Below, one piece after another: positions 1 to 8,423 of a stretch of 64,000 bases of DNA. Position numbers and translations under genes: made by a program. Position 1 is the stretch's first letter. The number at the start of each line of letters is the position of its first letter. A model generated the notes under the pieces. The model had not been told where the DNA came from, did not search any database, and saw only the letters and a program-made list of their open reading frames with translations. Source of the DNA: Streptomyces peucetius (GTDB lineage Bacteria > Actinomycetota > Actinomycetes > Streptomycetales > Streptomycetaceae); contig NZ_CP107567.1 of NCBI RefSeq assembly GCF_025854275.1, positions 620,001 to 684,000 on the forward strand. The letters run 5' to 3'.

Positions 1-9
1 TGACCAGCT

Positions 10-80
10 GTTCGAGATTTCGTGCTGCGTCCCTTATTTCGAACCTCTCCAGGCTATGCTCCTCGAAGAAAGGCGGTCAA
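10..80 (-). promoter_or_regulatory. Leftward promoter with tandem operators, for a gene left of the window
   Basis: On the minus strand there is a TTGACC -35 at 75-80 and a TAGCCT -10 at 51-56, 18 bp apart. Downstream of it lie two operator-like 16-mers, at 10-25 (GTTCGAGATTTCGTGC) and 29-44 (GTCCCTTATTTCGAAC), offset by 19 bp. The same arrangement recurs at the other promoters of this cluster. It implies that a co-regulated gene is transcribed leftward, just outside the window. Confidence 0.55.
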
Positions 81-96
81 GGGCGCTCGCGCCCCA

Positions 97-163
97 TTGA
101 CATGCGACGACCTCCATCCTTACTGTCGCGGCAGAATTTCGAACATGTGTCGAGATATCGAAC
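97..163 (+). promoter_or_regulatory. Promoter and tandem operators of the dehydratase operon
   Basis: TTGACA at 97-102 and TACTGT at 121-126 are 18 bp apart. Two bases later come operator 16-mers at 129-144 and 148-163 (TGTCGAGATATCGAAC), again 19 bp apart. The operators cover the expected transcription start, which fits repression by steric block. The IclR protein encoded at 10516-11286 is the obvious candidate regulator; that link is inferred. Confidence 0.65.
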
Positions 164-181
164 ATGACAGGAGCAACTGCC

Positions 182-1342
182 TTGCGCATCACGGGAATCA
201 GCACACATGTGATCGGAACCCCTTGGCGGAACCTCACCTACGTGCAGATCCACACCGACGAGGGGCTCACCGGCATCGGGGAGACCCGCATGCTGGGCCA
301 CACCGACGCCCTCATCGGTTATCTGCGCGAGGCGGAGGCGAACCACATCGCGGGCTCCGACCCGTTCGCCGTCGAGGACCTGGTGCGCCGCATGAAGTAC
401 GGCGACTACGGCCGGGCCGGCGAGATCGTCATGTCGGGCATCGCCTGCGTGGAGATGGCCTGCTGGGACATCAAGGGCAAGGCCCTCGGAGTGCCGGTCT
501 GGCAGCTGCTCGGCGGCAAGGTCCACGACCGGGTCAAGGCGTACGCGAACGGCTGGTACACCACCGAGCGGACCCCGGAGGCGTACCACAAGGCCGCCCG
601 CGCGGTGATGGAGCGCGGCTACCGGGCCCTGAAGATCGACCCGTTCGGCACGGGCCACTACGAGCTGTCGCACGAGGAGACGCTGTACTCGGTGTCGCTG
701 ATCGAGGCGGTCCGGGACGCGATCGGCCCCGATGCCGAGCTGATGCTGGAGATGCACGGCCGCTTCTCCCCGTCCACCGCCGTGCGGCTGGCGGGCGAGC
801 TCGCCCCGTACCGGCCGGCCTGGCTCGAGGAGCCCGTGCCGCCGGAGAATCTCAAGGCGCTCACGAAGGTTGCCGGGAAGGTCGACATGCCGATCGCCAC
901 CGGCGAACGCATCCACGACCGCATCGAGTTCCGTGAGCTGTTCGAGTCGCAGGCGGCCGACATCCTCCAGCCGGACGTCGGCCACATCGGCGGCATCCTG
1001 GAGACCCGCAAGCTCGCCGCCACGGCCGAGACCCACTACATGCTCGTGGCACCGCACAACGTCGGCGGACCCGTTCTGACGGCCGCGTCGCTCCAGGTCG
1101 GCTTCTCCACGCCGAACTTCAAGATCCTCGAGCACTTCAACGACTTCGCCGACGCCGAGATCAAGAAGGTCGTCAAGGGGGCGCCGCAGGTCGTGGACGG
1201 CTACTTCGAGCTGTCCCACGCACCGGGGCTCGGGGTCGAGCTGGACACCGACGCCGCGGCGGAATTCCCGCAGCAGCAGGCCAGGTTCGACCTGTGGGCC
1301 GAGGGCTGGGAGAAGCGCGACCCGACGGGGAAGCAGGCATGA
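182..1342 (+). CDS. Enolase-superfamily sugar-acid dehydratase (galactonate dehydratase-like)
   Basis: Mandelate racemase/muconate lactonizing enzyme family, probably dehydrating an aldonic acid to a 2-keto-3-deoxy acid. Metal-ligand and catalytic candidates are visible: E190 and H192 in LEMHGRF, E216/E217 in WLEEP, E242 in TGER, H292 in APHN and E317 in LEH, a DgoD/ManD-like set. I prefer the TTG start at 182. AGGAG lies 8 bases upstream of it, while the alternative ATG at 164 abuts an operator and would place that ribosome site inside the gene. The gene overlaps the next one by ATGA. The substrate is not determined; galactonate, arabinonate and related acids are all possible. Confidence 0.85.
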   Translation: MRITGISTHVIGTPWRNLTYVQIHTDEGLTGIGETRMLGHTDALIGYLREAEANHIAGSDPFAVEDLVRRMKYGDYGRAGEIVMSGIACVEMACWDIKGKALGVPVWQLLGGKVHDRVKAYANGWYTTERTPEAYHKAARAVMERGYRALKIDPFGTGHYELSHEETLYSVSLIEAVRDAIGPDAELMLEMHGRFSPSTAVRLAGELAPYRPAWLEEPVPPENLKALTKVAGKVDMPIATGERIHDRIEFRELFESQAADILQPDVGHIGGILETRKLAATAETHYMLVAPHNVGGPVLTAASLQVGFSTPNFKILEHFNDFADAEIKKVVKGAPQVVDGYFELSHAPGLGVELDTDAAAEFPQQQARFDLWAEGWEKRDPTGKQA

Positions 1343-2370
1343 CCGCCGGCGGGGCGGACCACCCGTCCCGGGAGATCGTCCTCGACGGTCCCGGCCGGTT
1401 CCGGCAGGCGCGGCACACCCCGCGCCCGCCGGGCCCCGGCGAGGCACAGGTCCGTGTCGCGGCGGTCGGCATCTGCGGCAGTGACCGGGAGGTGTTCCAG
1501 GGCACCCGGCCGGAGGGCTACGTCCGCTACCCCGTCGTACCGGGACACGAGTGGTCGGGCACCGTGGCGGCCGTCGGTGACGGTGTACCCGGCTCCCTCG
1601 TCGGCCGGAAGGTCGTTGGCGAGGGCTTCCGCAACTGCCAGGTCTGCGACCGCTGCCACGCGGGCGAGACCACACTGTGCGGCGCCGGTTACGAGGAGAC
1701 CGGGTTCACCCGGCCCGGGGCGATGGCCTCGACCCTCACCCTCCCGGCCCGGCTGCTGCACCTGCTGCCGGACGACGCCGATCCGGCGGCCGCCGCCCTG
1801 CTCGAGCCGGCGGCGTGTGTCGCCGCCGCGGCGCTCAAGGCGGACGTCCGCCCCGGTGAGCGCGTGGCCGTCGTGGGCACCGGCACGCTGGGCATGCTCG
1901 CCGCGCAGCTCCTCCACGCCTGCTCCCCCGCCGAGTTGCTGATGGTGGGCACCCGGCCCGACCGGGCCGAAACGGCCCGGTCCTTCGGAGCGACGGACTA
2001 CCGCACGGTGGAAGAAGAGCCTCTGCCGGGCGGGGTCGACGTCGTCGTCGAGGCCGCCGGGTCGGCGTCGGCCGCCCGGGCTTCGGCCGCGCTGCTGCGG
2101 CGCGGCGGCCGGCTGGTGCTCACCGGTATTCCCGCGCCCGGCGCCGTCGGGCTGGACCCGACCGATCTCGTGGTGCGCCAGCTGGAGGTGCGGACCGTTT
2201 TCGGCGCGCCGCCGGCCGCCTGGGCCCACGCCGTGCGCGCCTTCGCCGCCGGGCTGCTCACCCCACTGCCGCTGGTCACCCATGAGCTGACGCTCGACGA
2301 GTTCGAGCACGCCATGGACCTGGTGGGCTCCGGCGACCCCGCGGTCGGCAAGGTGCTGCTGCGCCCCTGA
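1339..2370 (+). CDS. Zinc-dependent alcohol/polyol dehydrogenase
   Basis: Medium-chain dehydrogenase of about 343 residues, within the usual 340-360. It has a GHEWSG catalytic-zinc segment, a structural-zinc cysteine lobe (C..C..C followed by a fourth Cys in QVCDRCHAGETTLC), and a Rossmann motif in VGTGTLGMLAAQLL. The ATG start overlaps the dehydratase stop by four bases, so translation is probably coupled and the two enzymes likely share a pathway. Roles that fit are sugar 1-dehydrogenase or oxidation of a keto-deoxy acid intermediate. Sequence alone does not choose between them. Confidence 0.85.
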   Translation: MTAGGADHPSREIVLDGPGRFRQARHTPRPPGPGEAQVRVAAVGICGSDREVFQGTRPEGYVRYPVVPGHEWSGTVAAVGDGVPGSLVGRKVVGEGFRNCQVCDRCHAGETTLCGAGYEETGFTRPGAMASTLTLPARLLHLLPDDADPAAAALLEPAACVAAAALKADVRPGERVAVVGTGTLGMLAAQLLHACSPAELLMVGTRPDRAETARSFGATDYRTVEEEPLPGGVDVVVEAAGSASAARASAALLRRGGRLVLTGIPAPGAVGLDPTDLVVRQLEVRTVFGAPPAAWAHAVRAFAAGLLTPLPLVTHELTLDEFEHAMDLVGSGDPAVGKVLLRP

Positions 2371-2424
2371 GGACACCCACATGAGGGCCGGGCGGCGATC
2401 TGCGCCGCACCGGCCCGCATGCAC

Positions 2425-2459
2425 GACTACGAACTCGAACGACATTCGGTATTTCGAAC
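2425..2459 (+). promoter_or_regulatory. Tandem operators before the first U32-like gene
   Basis: Operator-like 16-mers lie at 2425-2440 (right half CTCGAAC) and 2444-2459 (ATTCGGTATTTCGAAC), 19 bp apart as elsewhere in the cluster. I see no convincing -35/-10 pair just upstream, so transcription may also read through from the dehydratase operon. Confidence 0.55.
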
Positions 2460-2496
2460 AGACCGACACCCCTCATCAGTCAGCCGGAGGAGATCC

Positions 2497-3462
2497 ATGT
2501 CCCCGTCCTCACCCCCGCGCCGCCCCGGCGAGCCCGCCATGACCGCTCTCGGCTTCGGCGGCGCGACCCTCGACCCCGCCGACGCCTCCCCGCACACCTT
2601 TCCCGACGGCGGCCGCTGGCGGGTGGAGATCCCGTCCGTCGAGGGACCGGAGGCGCTGGCCGCCGTGCTCAAGGAATCGACCCGGCTCGACCTTCCCGTG
2701 CACCGCATCAGCCAGGGCAGCGGCGTCTGGATGCTCAGCGACGACGAGATCACCGAGATGGTGGAGGCGACGGCCGAACGGGACATCGAGCTCTGCCTGT
2801 TCACCGGCCCGCGCGGCACCTGGGACATCGGGGCCTCCGCCCGTACCGACTCCCGCGGCGGCGGTCTGCGTGCCCGTGGGCACGACGCGGTCGCCGGCTG
2901 TGTGGAGGACGCCCTGCGCGCCACGGAACTCGGCGTCCGCTGCCTGCTGGTGGCCGACGAGGGGGTGCTGTGGACACTGCACCGGGCCCGGGTCCGGGGT
3001 CTGCTGCCCGCTGACACCACCCTGAAGGTCTCGGCGCTCATCGGCCCGGTCAACCCGGCGGCGTACGCCGTGTACGAGCGCCTCGGCGCCGATTCCCTCA
3101 ACGTGCCCAGCGATCTGACGCCCGCCCACCTCACCGAGATCCGCCGGATCAGCCGTGCCCCGATGGACATGTACGTGGAGGCACCGGACGACCTCGGCGG
3201 CTACGTCCGGATGTACGAGATCGCCGAGCTGATCCGGCGCGGCGCTCCCCTCTACCTCAAGTTCGGGCTCGCCAAGGCCCCGTCCCTCTATCCGTCGGGC
3301 CTGCATCTGCGGGAGACCGTCCTGAGCACGGCCCGTGAGCGGGTACGCCGGGGCAGGCTGGCGCTCGACCTGCTGGCCCGGCACGGGGCCGGCGACCTGA
3401 TGTCGCCGCTCGGTACGCGGCTGCCGGGCGAGCTGCACCGCTTCGGGGACGCCGGCGTCTGA
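2497..3462 (+). CDS. U32-peptidase-like TIM-barrel protein, paralogue 1
   Basis: About 321 residues, no signal peptide. The sequence resembles the barrel of proteins annotated as U32 peptidases (COG0826-like), with conserved stretches [32 protein letters not shown] and YLKFGL. I see no standard protease motif. A close paralogue lies at 11480-12529, and both are beside sugar-acid or sugar-import genes under the same operator type. That context favours a role in carbohydrate metabolism, perhaps aldol cleavage or isomerisation, over proteolysis. The start is the ATG preceded by GGAGGAG. Family assignment is moderate and the function unknown. Confidence 0.7.
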   Translation: MSPSSPPRRPGEPAMTALGFGGATLDPADASPHTFPDGGRWRVEIPSVEGPEALAAVLKESTRLDLPVHRISQGSGVWMLSDDEITEMVEATAERDIELCLFTGPRGTWDIGASARTDSRGGGLRARGHDAVAGCVEDALRATELGVRCLLVADEGVLWTLHRARVRGLLPADTTLKVSALIGPVNPAAYAVYERLGADSLNVPSDLTPAHLTEIRRISRAPMDMYVEAPDDLGGYVRMYEIAELIRRGAPLYLKFGLAKAPSLYPSGLHLRETVLSTARERVRRGRLALDLLARHGAGDLMSPLGTRLPGELHRFGDAGV

Positions 3463-3467
3463 CACCA

Positions 3468-3524
3468 CACACGGAAGGGCCGGGGCGCACCGTTTCACCG
3501 GATGCGCCCCGGCCCTTCCGTGTG
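3468..3524. terminator. Bidirectional terminator between convergent operons
   Basis: A 22-bp perfect inverted repeat (arms 3468-3489 and 3503-3524) with a 13-base loop sits between the stop at 3462 and the stop of the convergent permease gene at 3537. It is very stable and GC-rich, as expected for termination from both sides in this genus. Confidence 0.85.
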
Positions 3525-3536
3525 CGTGGCCGGTGG

Positions 3537-4433
3537 CTACTGGCCGGCGAGGCCCGTGTGCGCGATACCGCGCACGATCTGCCGCTGGAAGAGCATGAAC
3601 ACGATCAGCAGCGGCAGTCCGGCGATCACCAGGGACGCCATGATCTGCGCGTACCGGACACCGAACGACGACTGGACGTTGACCAGACCGACGGGCAGCG
3701 TCATACCGGCGGGGTCCGTGGTCACCAGGAACGGCCACAGGAAGTTGTTCCAGGTGGAGATGAAGGTGAAGATCGCGACGGCGGCGAGTACCGGCCGGGA
3801 CAGCGGCATCACGATCGTCCAGAAGACCCGCCAGCGCCCGGCGCCGTCGACGAAGGCCGCTTCCTCCAGCTCGCGCGGCACCCCTTCGAAGAACTTCACC
3901 AGGATGAAGACCATGGCCGGGACGGCGACCTGAGGCAGGATCACGCCCCAGTAGGTGTCGACCAGACCGAGCTGCACCATCTCGGTGAACAGCGGCGCGA
4001 TCAGCACCTGCGGCGGAACCATGATGCCCGCGAGGACCAGCCCGTAGAGCACCTTGCGGCCGCGGAAGTCGGTGCGGGTGAAGCCGTAGGCGGCCATCGC
4101 GCACGTCAGCACGGTCAGCGCGGTCGTCATGAGGGAGATGAACGCGGAGTTCATCATCCAGCGCGTCAGATCGCCGGACTCCCACACCTTGGTGTACGCG
4201 TCGAGCGTGATGCGGGAGCCGATCCACTGGAGCGGGGTGCTCGTCGTCTCGGCCTCGGGCTTCAGCGAGGTCGCGACGGCCCACGCGAGCGGGACGAGCC
4301 AGGCGGCGGCGAGGACCAGGGCGACCACCAGCAGGGCGATCCGGCCCCCGGTCCAGCGCACTCTGCGGCCGCCGGTCTCGGCGGCGGCGGTCCGGCGCGC
4401 GGAGGCGATCTTGACGGAGACGGAACCGCTCAC
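3537..4433 (-). CDS. Carbohydrate ABC transporter permease (MalG/AraQ-like)
   Basis: About 298 residues with six predicted hydrophobic segments. The EAA loop of binding-protein-dependent permeases is visible near ELEEAAFVDGAGRWRVFWTIVMP. The gene is last in an operon read leftward: GH43, GH51, solute-binding protein, permease 1, permease 2. Its ATG overlaps the stop of permease 1 by four bases. With the GH51 and GH43 genes upstream, the likely cargo is arabino-oligosaccharides. No ATPase is encoded here, so a shared MsiK-type ATPase is expected, as is usual for Streptomyces. Confidence 0.88.
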   Translation of the reverse strand: MSGSVSVKIASARRTAAAETGGRRVRWTGGRIALLVVALVLAAAWLVPLAWAVATSLKPEAETTSTPLQWIGSRITLDAYTKVWESGDLTRWMMNSAFISLMTTALTVLTCAMAAYGFTRTDFRGRKVLYGLVLAGIMVPPQVLIAPLFTEMVQLGLVDTYWGVILPQVAVPAMVFILVKFFEGVPRELEEAAFVDGAGRWRVFWTIVMPLSRPVLAAVAIFTFISTWNNFLWPFLVTTDPAGMTLPVGLVNVQSSFGVRYAQIMASLVIAGLPLLIVFMLFQRQIVRGIAHTGLAGQ

Positions 4434-5392
4434 TTTGCGGCCTCCTCAGCTCGGCGCCGGGACAGCATCGGCTGCACCAGGGAGACGATCAGGATCAGGG
4501 CGAAGAAGATGTAGGAGACGGCCGAGGCGTAGCCGATGCGGTATCCCGTGAATCCCTGCTGGTAGACGTACTGGAGGATCGGCCGGGTGGACTCGTCGGG
4601 GCCGCCGCCGGTCATGATGTAGACCTGGTCGAAGATCTTCAGCGAGGCGAGGACCTGGAGGACCACCACGAGCCCGGTGGTGCGGCGCAGCATCGGCAGC
4701 GTGATGTGCCACAGCCGGTGCCAGGCGCCGGCGCCGTCCAGCTCGGCGGCCTCGTAGAGGTGGGCCGGGACGGCCTGCAGGGCGGCGAGGTAGAGCAGGA
4801 AGTTGAAGCCGACGGTCCACCAGACGGTGGTCGCGACGACGGAGAGCATCGCGTAGCGCTCCTCGCTGAGCCAGCCGATGCCCGGCTCCCGCCCGGCGGA
4901 GGCGAGCATCTGGTCGGCGAGGCCGAAGCCGGACGGGAAGATCATCTGCGCGAAGAGCAGACAGACGACTCCGGACGGCAGCAGGAACGGGGCGAACCAG
5001 CTGAGCCGCCACAGCCACTGCACCACCCGTAGCTGGTGCGCGAGCAGCGCCAGTCCCAGGCCCACGAGGACGAGCGGGACGGTGGACAGCACGGTGAACC
5101 AGACCGTGTTCCACAGCGATGACCAGACGTCGGGGTCGCCGAGGGCCTCGGCGTAGTTGGCGAAGCCGACGAACTCGCCCCCGGTGCCGGTGATGTTCTC
5201 GCTCGTCAGGCTCATGCCGACGCCGGACATCAGCGGCCACACCAGGAACATCGCGTACACGAGCAGGAACGGGGCGACGAACACCAGGCCGTGCTCGGTC
5301 CACCTGCGGTGGACCGAGCGGACCGGCGCCCGGTCCGCGGCGGCGTGGTGCTTCGCCACCGGTGGCGGCGGTGCCGCGGTGGTGGTGGTCAT
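4430..5392 (-). CDS. Carbohydrate ABC transporter permease (MalF/AraP-like)
   Basis: About 320 residues with a short cytoplasmic N-terminus rich in Pro, Ala and His, then six membrane segments. The EAA loop is at LYEAAELDGAGAWHRLWHITLP. It is the first membrane partner of the importer, with four-base overlaps to genes on both sides (the solute-binding protein stop at 5389 and the second permease start at 4433). This supports a stoichiometric complex. Confidence 0.88.
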   Translation of the reverse strand: MTTTTAAPPPPVAKHHAAADRAPVRSVHRRWTEHGLVFVAPFLLVYAMFLVWPLMSGVGMSLTSENITGTGGEFVGFANYAEALGDPDVWSSLWNTVWFTVLSTVPLVLVGLGLALLAHQLRVVQWLWRLSWFAPFLLPSGVVCLLFAQMIFPSGFGLADQMLASAGREPGIGWLSEERYAMLSVVATTVWWTVGFNFLLYLAALQAVPAHLYEAAELDGAGAWHRLWHITLPMLRRTTGLVVVLQVLASLKIFDQVYIMTGGGPDESTRPILQYVYQQGFTGYRIGYASAVSYIFFALILIVSLVQPMLSRRRAEEAAK

Positions 5393-6729
5393 GACGCTGC
5401 TCCGGGAAGGGGGTTGCGGGTGTCGAGGAGGTTCCTGAGGCGGGCCTTGGCCTCGGTCAGGGCACCGCGCGGGCTGCGGGATCCGGTGAGGACACCGGAG
5501 AAGACGGCGCCGAGCTCGATCCACATGCGGGAGGCAGAGCCGGCGAACCACGCGGGCTCGTCGAGGGCCACGTCGTCGATGACACCGCGGTACTCGGACT
5601 GCGGCTTCAGCTCGAGATACGCGGCGTCCTTCAGCACCGGGAGGTACGCCGGCACATGGCCGCCCTCCGCCCAGGCGACGGAGTGGCGCAGCATCCAGGC
5701 GACGAGGGTGTGGGCGGCCTCGTTCGGCGCGCCGCCGCGGCCGGCCTGGTGCGGCAGGACGAAGGCGTGGCAGTCGGCCTGGGCGCTGGGACGGCCGAAG
5801 AGCGCGGGCACGCGGGTCATGGAGAACGGGATCCCGGCTGTCCGGAAGGTGCTGATCTCCCATTCGCCGTTGAGGTGGAAGGCCGTCTTCCCGCCGTTGA
5901 AGATGCCGACGGAGGCGCCGTAGTCGGCGCGGCGCACCATCAGTCCTTCCTCCGCGAGCGAGGCCATGTACGTCAGTACGCGCAGCGCCTTCGCGTCGTC
6001 GAGGGCCATGCGCCTGCCGTCGTCGGACAGGACCTTGCCGCCGGTCTGCGAGTAGAACGTGGCGAACAGCCGCCAGGGGGTGATGCAGTCGGGGCCGAGG
6101 GTCTCCGTCACCAGGCCGGGCAGGCCGGTCGCCTTCTTCGCCGCGCGCAGCGCGTCGGCGAAATCGTCGGCGCCCTCGATGGGCCTCAGCCTGCCGCCCG
6201 TCATGAGCCCGGCCTTCTCGCACACCTCGGTCTGGTAGTAGAGCACCATGGGGTGGGTGTCGAGCGGCACGGCGTACTGCTTGCCGGCCACCTTCCCGCG
6301 TCGCCAGATGTCCGGCGGGAAGTCCTGCTCGCGCACGCCCAGGTCGGCGAGCAGGTCCAGGTCGAACGGGTCCAGGAGCCGGCCGGGGGCGAACCCGGCG
6401 AGCCTGGCGAGGTGCAGCACGGCCAGTTCGGGAGCGCGTCCGCCCGCGCCCGCCATGCCCAGCTTGGTGTAGTAGGGGGCGCCCCACTGGAGCGTCACCG
6501 CTTCCAGCGCCACGTCGGAGTGCTCGGCGCGGAAGTCGTCCAGCATGCCCTGCATGTTGACGCCGTCGCCGCCGCCGAACAGATGCCAGAACCGCAGACG
6601 GGTCTGTCCGGGGCCGGCGGTGGCGGACGGCGCGGCGCAGCCGGACAGGGGCCCCAGGGCCGCGGCGCCGGCGAGGGCGCCGACACCACCGGCGAGGGCT
6701 CGGCGCCGGGTGAGGAGGGAAGGGTGCAT
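5389..6729 (-). CDS. Extracellular solute-binding lipoprotein (arabino-oligosaccharide type)
   Basis: About 446 residues. The N-terminus has TRRRAL followed by a hydrophobic stretch and a lipobox ending at Cys31 (PLSGC), indicating an exported lipoprotein, possibly through Tat. The mature part resembles family 1 sugar-binding proteins: FWHLFGGGDG near the start, PLDTHPMVLYYQ mid-chain and a C-terminal helical lobe. The start at 6729 is chosen because the signal sequence begins there; an in-frame upstream ATG would add 18 residues. It presents the ligand to the two permeases downstream. Confidence 0.88.
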   Translation of the reverse strand: MHPSLLTRRRALAGGVGALAGAAALGPLSGCAAPSATAGPGQTRLRFWHLFGGGDGVNMQGMLDDFRAEHSDVALEAVTLQWGAPYYTKLGMAGAGGRAPELAVLHLARLAGFAPGRLLDPFDLDLLADLGVREQDFPPDIWRRGKVAGKQYAVPLDTHPMVLYYQTEVCEKAGLMTGGRLRPIEGADDFADALRAAKKATGLPGLVTETLGPDCITPWRLFATFYSQTGGKVLSDDGRRMALDDAKALRVLTYMASLAEEGLMVRRADYGASVGIFNGGKTAFHLNGEWEISTFRTAGIPFSMTRVPALFGRPSAQADCHAFVLPHQAGRGGAPNEAAHTLVAWMLRHSVAWAEGGHVPAYLPVLKDAAYLELKPQSEYRGVIDDVALDEPAWFAGSASRMWIELGAVFSGVLTGSRSPRGALTEAKARLRNLLDTRNPLPGAAS

Positions 6730-6867
6730 GGCGGCTCGTCTCTGCGGGAGTTCGGTCGTCGGCTGAGGTTGCGGTAGGGGCACCGGGGGCCGCCCGGCCT
6801 CGGTGCTCCGGGCGACCGGGGGCGGGCGGCGGCTTGTGGGGAAGGGCGGGCCGGCTCGGGCGGTGGG

Positions 6868-8397
6868 TCAGGCGTCGGTGGCCAGGCGGATCACGTTCCA
6901 CGACAGCGGCTCGAGGGTGACCTCGAGGCCCCCGCCGCCGACCCGGGCGCCCTGACCGGCGTGCGGTACGACGCGCTCGGGGTCGGTCAGGGTGTTGCGC
7001 GCGTCCGGGTCTGCGTCGCTGAGCACGCTGTGCTCCACGACACGGCTCACGTCCAGCCCCGACAGGGCCACCTGGAGCGGCAGCGGCCGGCTCTGGCTGC
7101 GGTTCACGGCGAAGACGGTGACGGCGCCGCTCTCCGGGTCGCGTACGGCGGTGGCGTGCAGCAGCGGCACCTCGCCGTAGGCGGCCGTCTCGTACGTGGG
7201 CGACTCGGCCCGTACGTCGAGGACCTCGCCGCGCCCGTACCGGGACGCCTGGGCGAAGGGGAAGAACGTCGTCTGCCGCCAGGCGGGGCCGCCCGGTTCG
7301 GTCATGATCGGGGCGATCACATTGACGAGCTGGGCGAGAGCGGCGACGGTGACCCGGTCGGCGTGGCGCAGCAGTGCGATCAGCAGCGAGCCGAAGACGA
7401 CGGCGTCGGTGACGCTGTAGTTGTCCTCCAGCAGCCGCGGTGCCTCCCGCCAGTCCAGCGGGTTCGCCTCGGTCTCTGCCTGGAAGCGCTTCTGGTACCA
7501 GACGTTCCACTCGTCGAAGGAGAGCTGGATCTTCTTCTTCGACTTGAGCCGGGCACCCACGTGGTCGCAGGTGGCGACGACGTTCTCGATGAAGGACTCC
7601 ATGTCGACGGCGGAGGCGAGGAACGAGTCGCGGTCCCCGTCGAGTTCCTCGTAGTAGGCGTGCAGCGAGATGTGGTCGACCAGGTCGTACGTCTCCTTCA
7701 GGACCGTCGCCTCCCACGCGGCGAAGGTGGGCATGGCCTGGCTGGAACTGCCGCAGGCCACGAGCTCCACCCCGGGGTCGATCTGGCGCATCGCCCGGGC
7801 CGTCTCCGCCGCCAGCCGGCCGTACTCCTCCGCCGTCTTGTGGCCGGTCTGCCAGGGCCCGTCCATCTCGTTGCCGAGACACCACAGACGGATGCCGAAC
7901 GGGTCCTTGTCGCCGTGCGCGATGCGCCGGTCGGACAGTTCGGTGCCGGCCGGGTGGTTGGCGTACTCCTGGAGCTGGAGCGCCTCGGCCACGCCTCGCG
8001 TGCCGAGGTTCACGGCCATCATCGGCTCGGCCTCGGGGCCCGCCTTCTTCAGGAAGGCCATGAACTCGCTCAGCCCGAACCGGTTGGTCTCGGTTGACCG
8101 CCAGGCGAGGTCGAGACGGCGCGGCCGCTCCTCGGCCGGACCGACGGAGTCCTCCCACCGGTAGCCGGAGACGAAGTTGCCGCCGGGGTAGCGGATCACG
8201 GTGACGCCGAGTTCGCGGACCAGTTCCAGGACGTCGGTCCGCAGCCCGGCTTCGTCGGCGGCCGGGTGGCCGGGCTCGAAGATGCCGGTGTAGACACAGC
8301 GGCCCAAGTGCTCGACGAAGGAGCCGAAGAGACGTGGATTCACCTCTCCCACGGTGAAGGCCGGGTCGAGAGTGAAGCGGGCGTTGCTGTCGGGCAT
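6868..8397 (-). CDS. Cytoplasmic alpha-L-arabinofuranosidase, GH51
   Basis: About 509 residues with no signal peptide, matching intracellular GH51 enzymes in length. The acid/base is E177 in LGNEMDGPW and the nucleophile E296 in SFDEWNVWY; RYPGGNFVSGYRWED is also diagnostic. It releases L-arabinose from imported arabino-oligosaccharides. The gene lies between the GH43 arabinanase and the importer genes, so one transcript encodes backbone cutting, uptake and final hydrolysis. Downstream, 6730-6867 holds only imperfect GC-rich hairpins. Confidence 0.93.
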   Translation of the reverse strand: MPDSNARFTLDPAFTVGEVNPRLFGSFVEHLGRCVYTGIFEPGHPAADEAGLRTDVLELVRELGVTVIRYPGGNFVSGYRWEDSVGPAEERPRRLDLAWRSTETNRFGLSEFMAFLKKAGPEAEPMMAVNLGTRGVAEALQLQEYANHPAGTELSDRRIAHGDKDPFGIRLWCLGNEMDGPWQTGHKTAEEYGRLAAETARAMRQIDPGVELVACGSSSQAMPTFAAWEATVLKETYDLVDHISLHAYYEELDGDRDSFLASAVDMESFIENVVATCDHVGARLKSKKKIQLSFDEWNVWYQKRFQAETEANPLDWREAPRLLEDNYSVTDAVVFGSLLIALLRHADRVTVAALAQLVNVIAPIMTEPGGPAWRQTTFFPFAQASRYGRGEVLDVRAESPTYETAAYGEVPLLHATAVRDPESGAVTVFAVNRSQSRPLPLQVALSGLDVSRVVEHSVLSDADPDARNTLTDPERVVPHAGQGARVGGGGLEVTLEPLSWNVIRLATDA

Positions 8398-8423
8398 GGT
8401 GTCCTTCCGAAAGGTGTGGGGCG

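Noticed and set aside
2497..3462. Active collagenase-like U32 protease
   Set aside because: I see no protease-specific motif, and the sugar-gene context and paralogy point to metabolism. Only the fold resemblance is kept.
4430..8158. Very long open frame (over 1200 codons) on the minus strand spanning the importer and GH51 genes
   Set aside because: Only its downstream part is the permease. The rest is Arg/Pro/Ala-rich shadow of the solute-binding and GH51 genes in another frame, with no recognisable domain.
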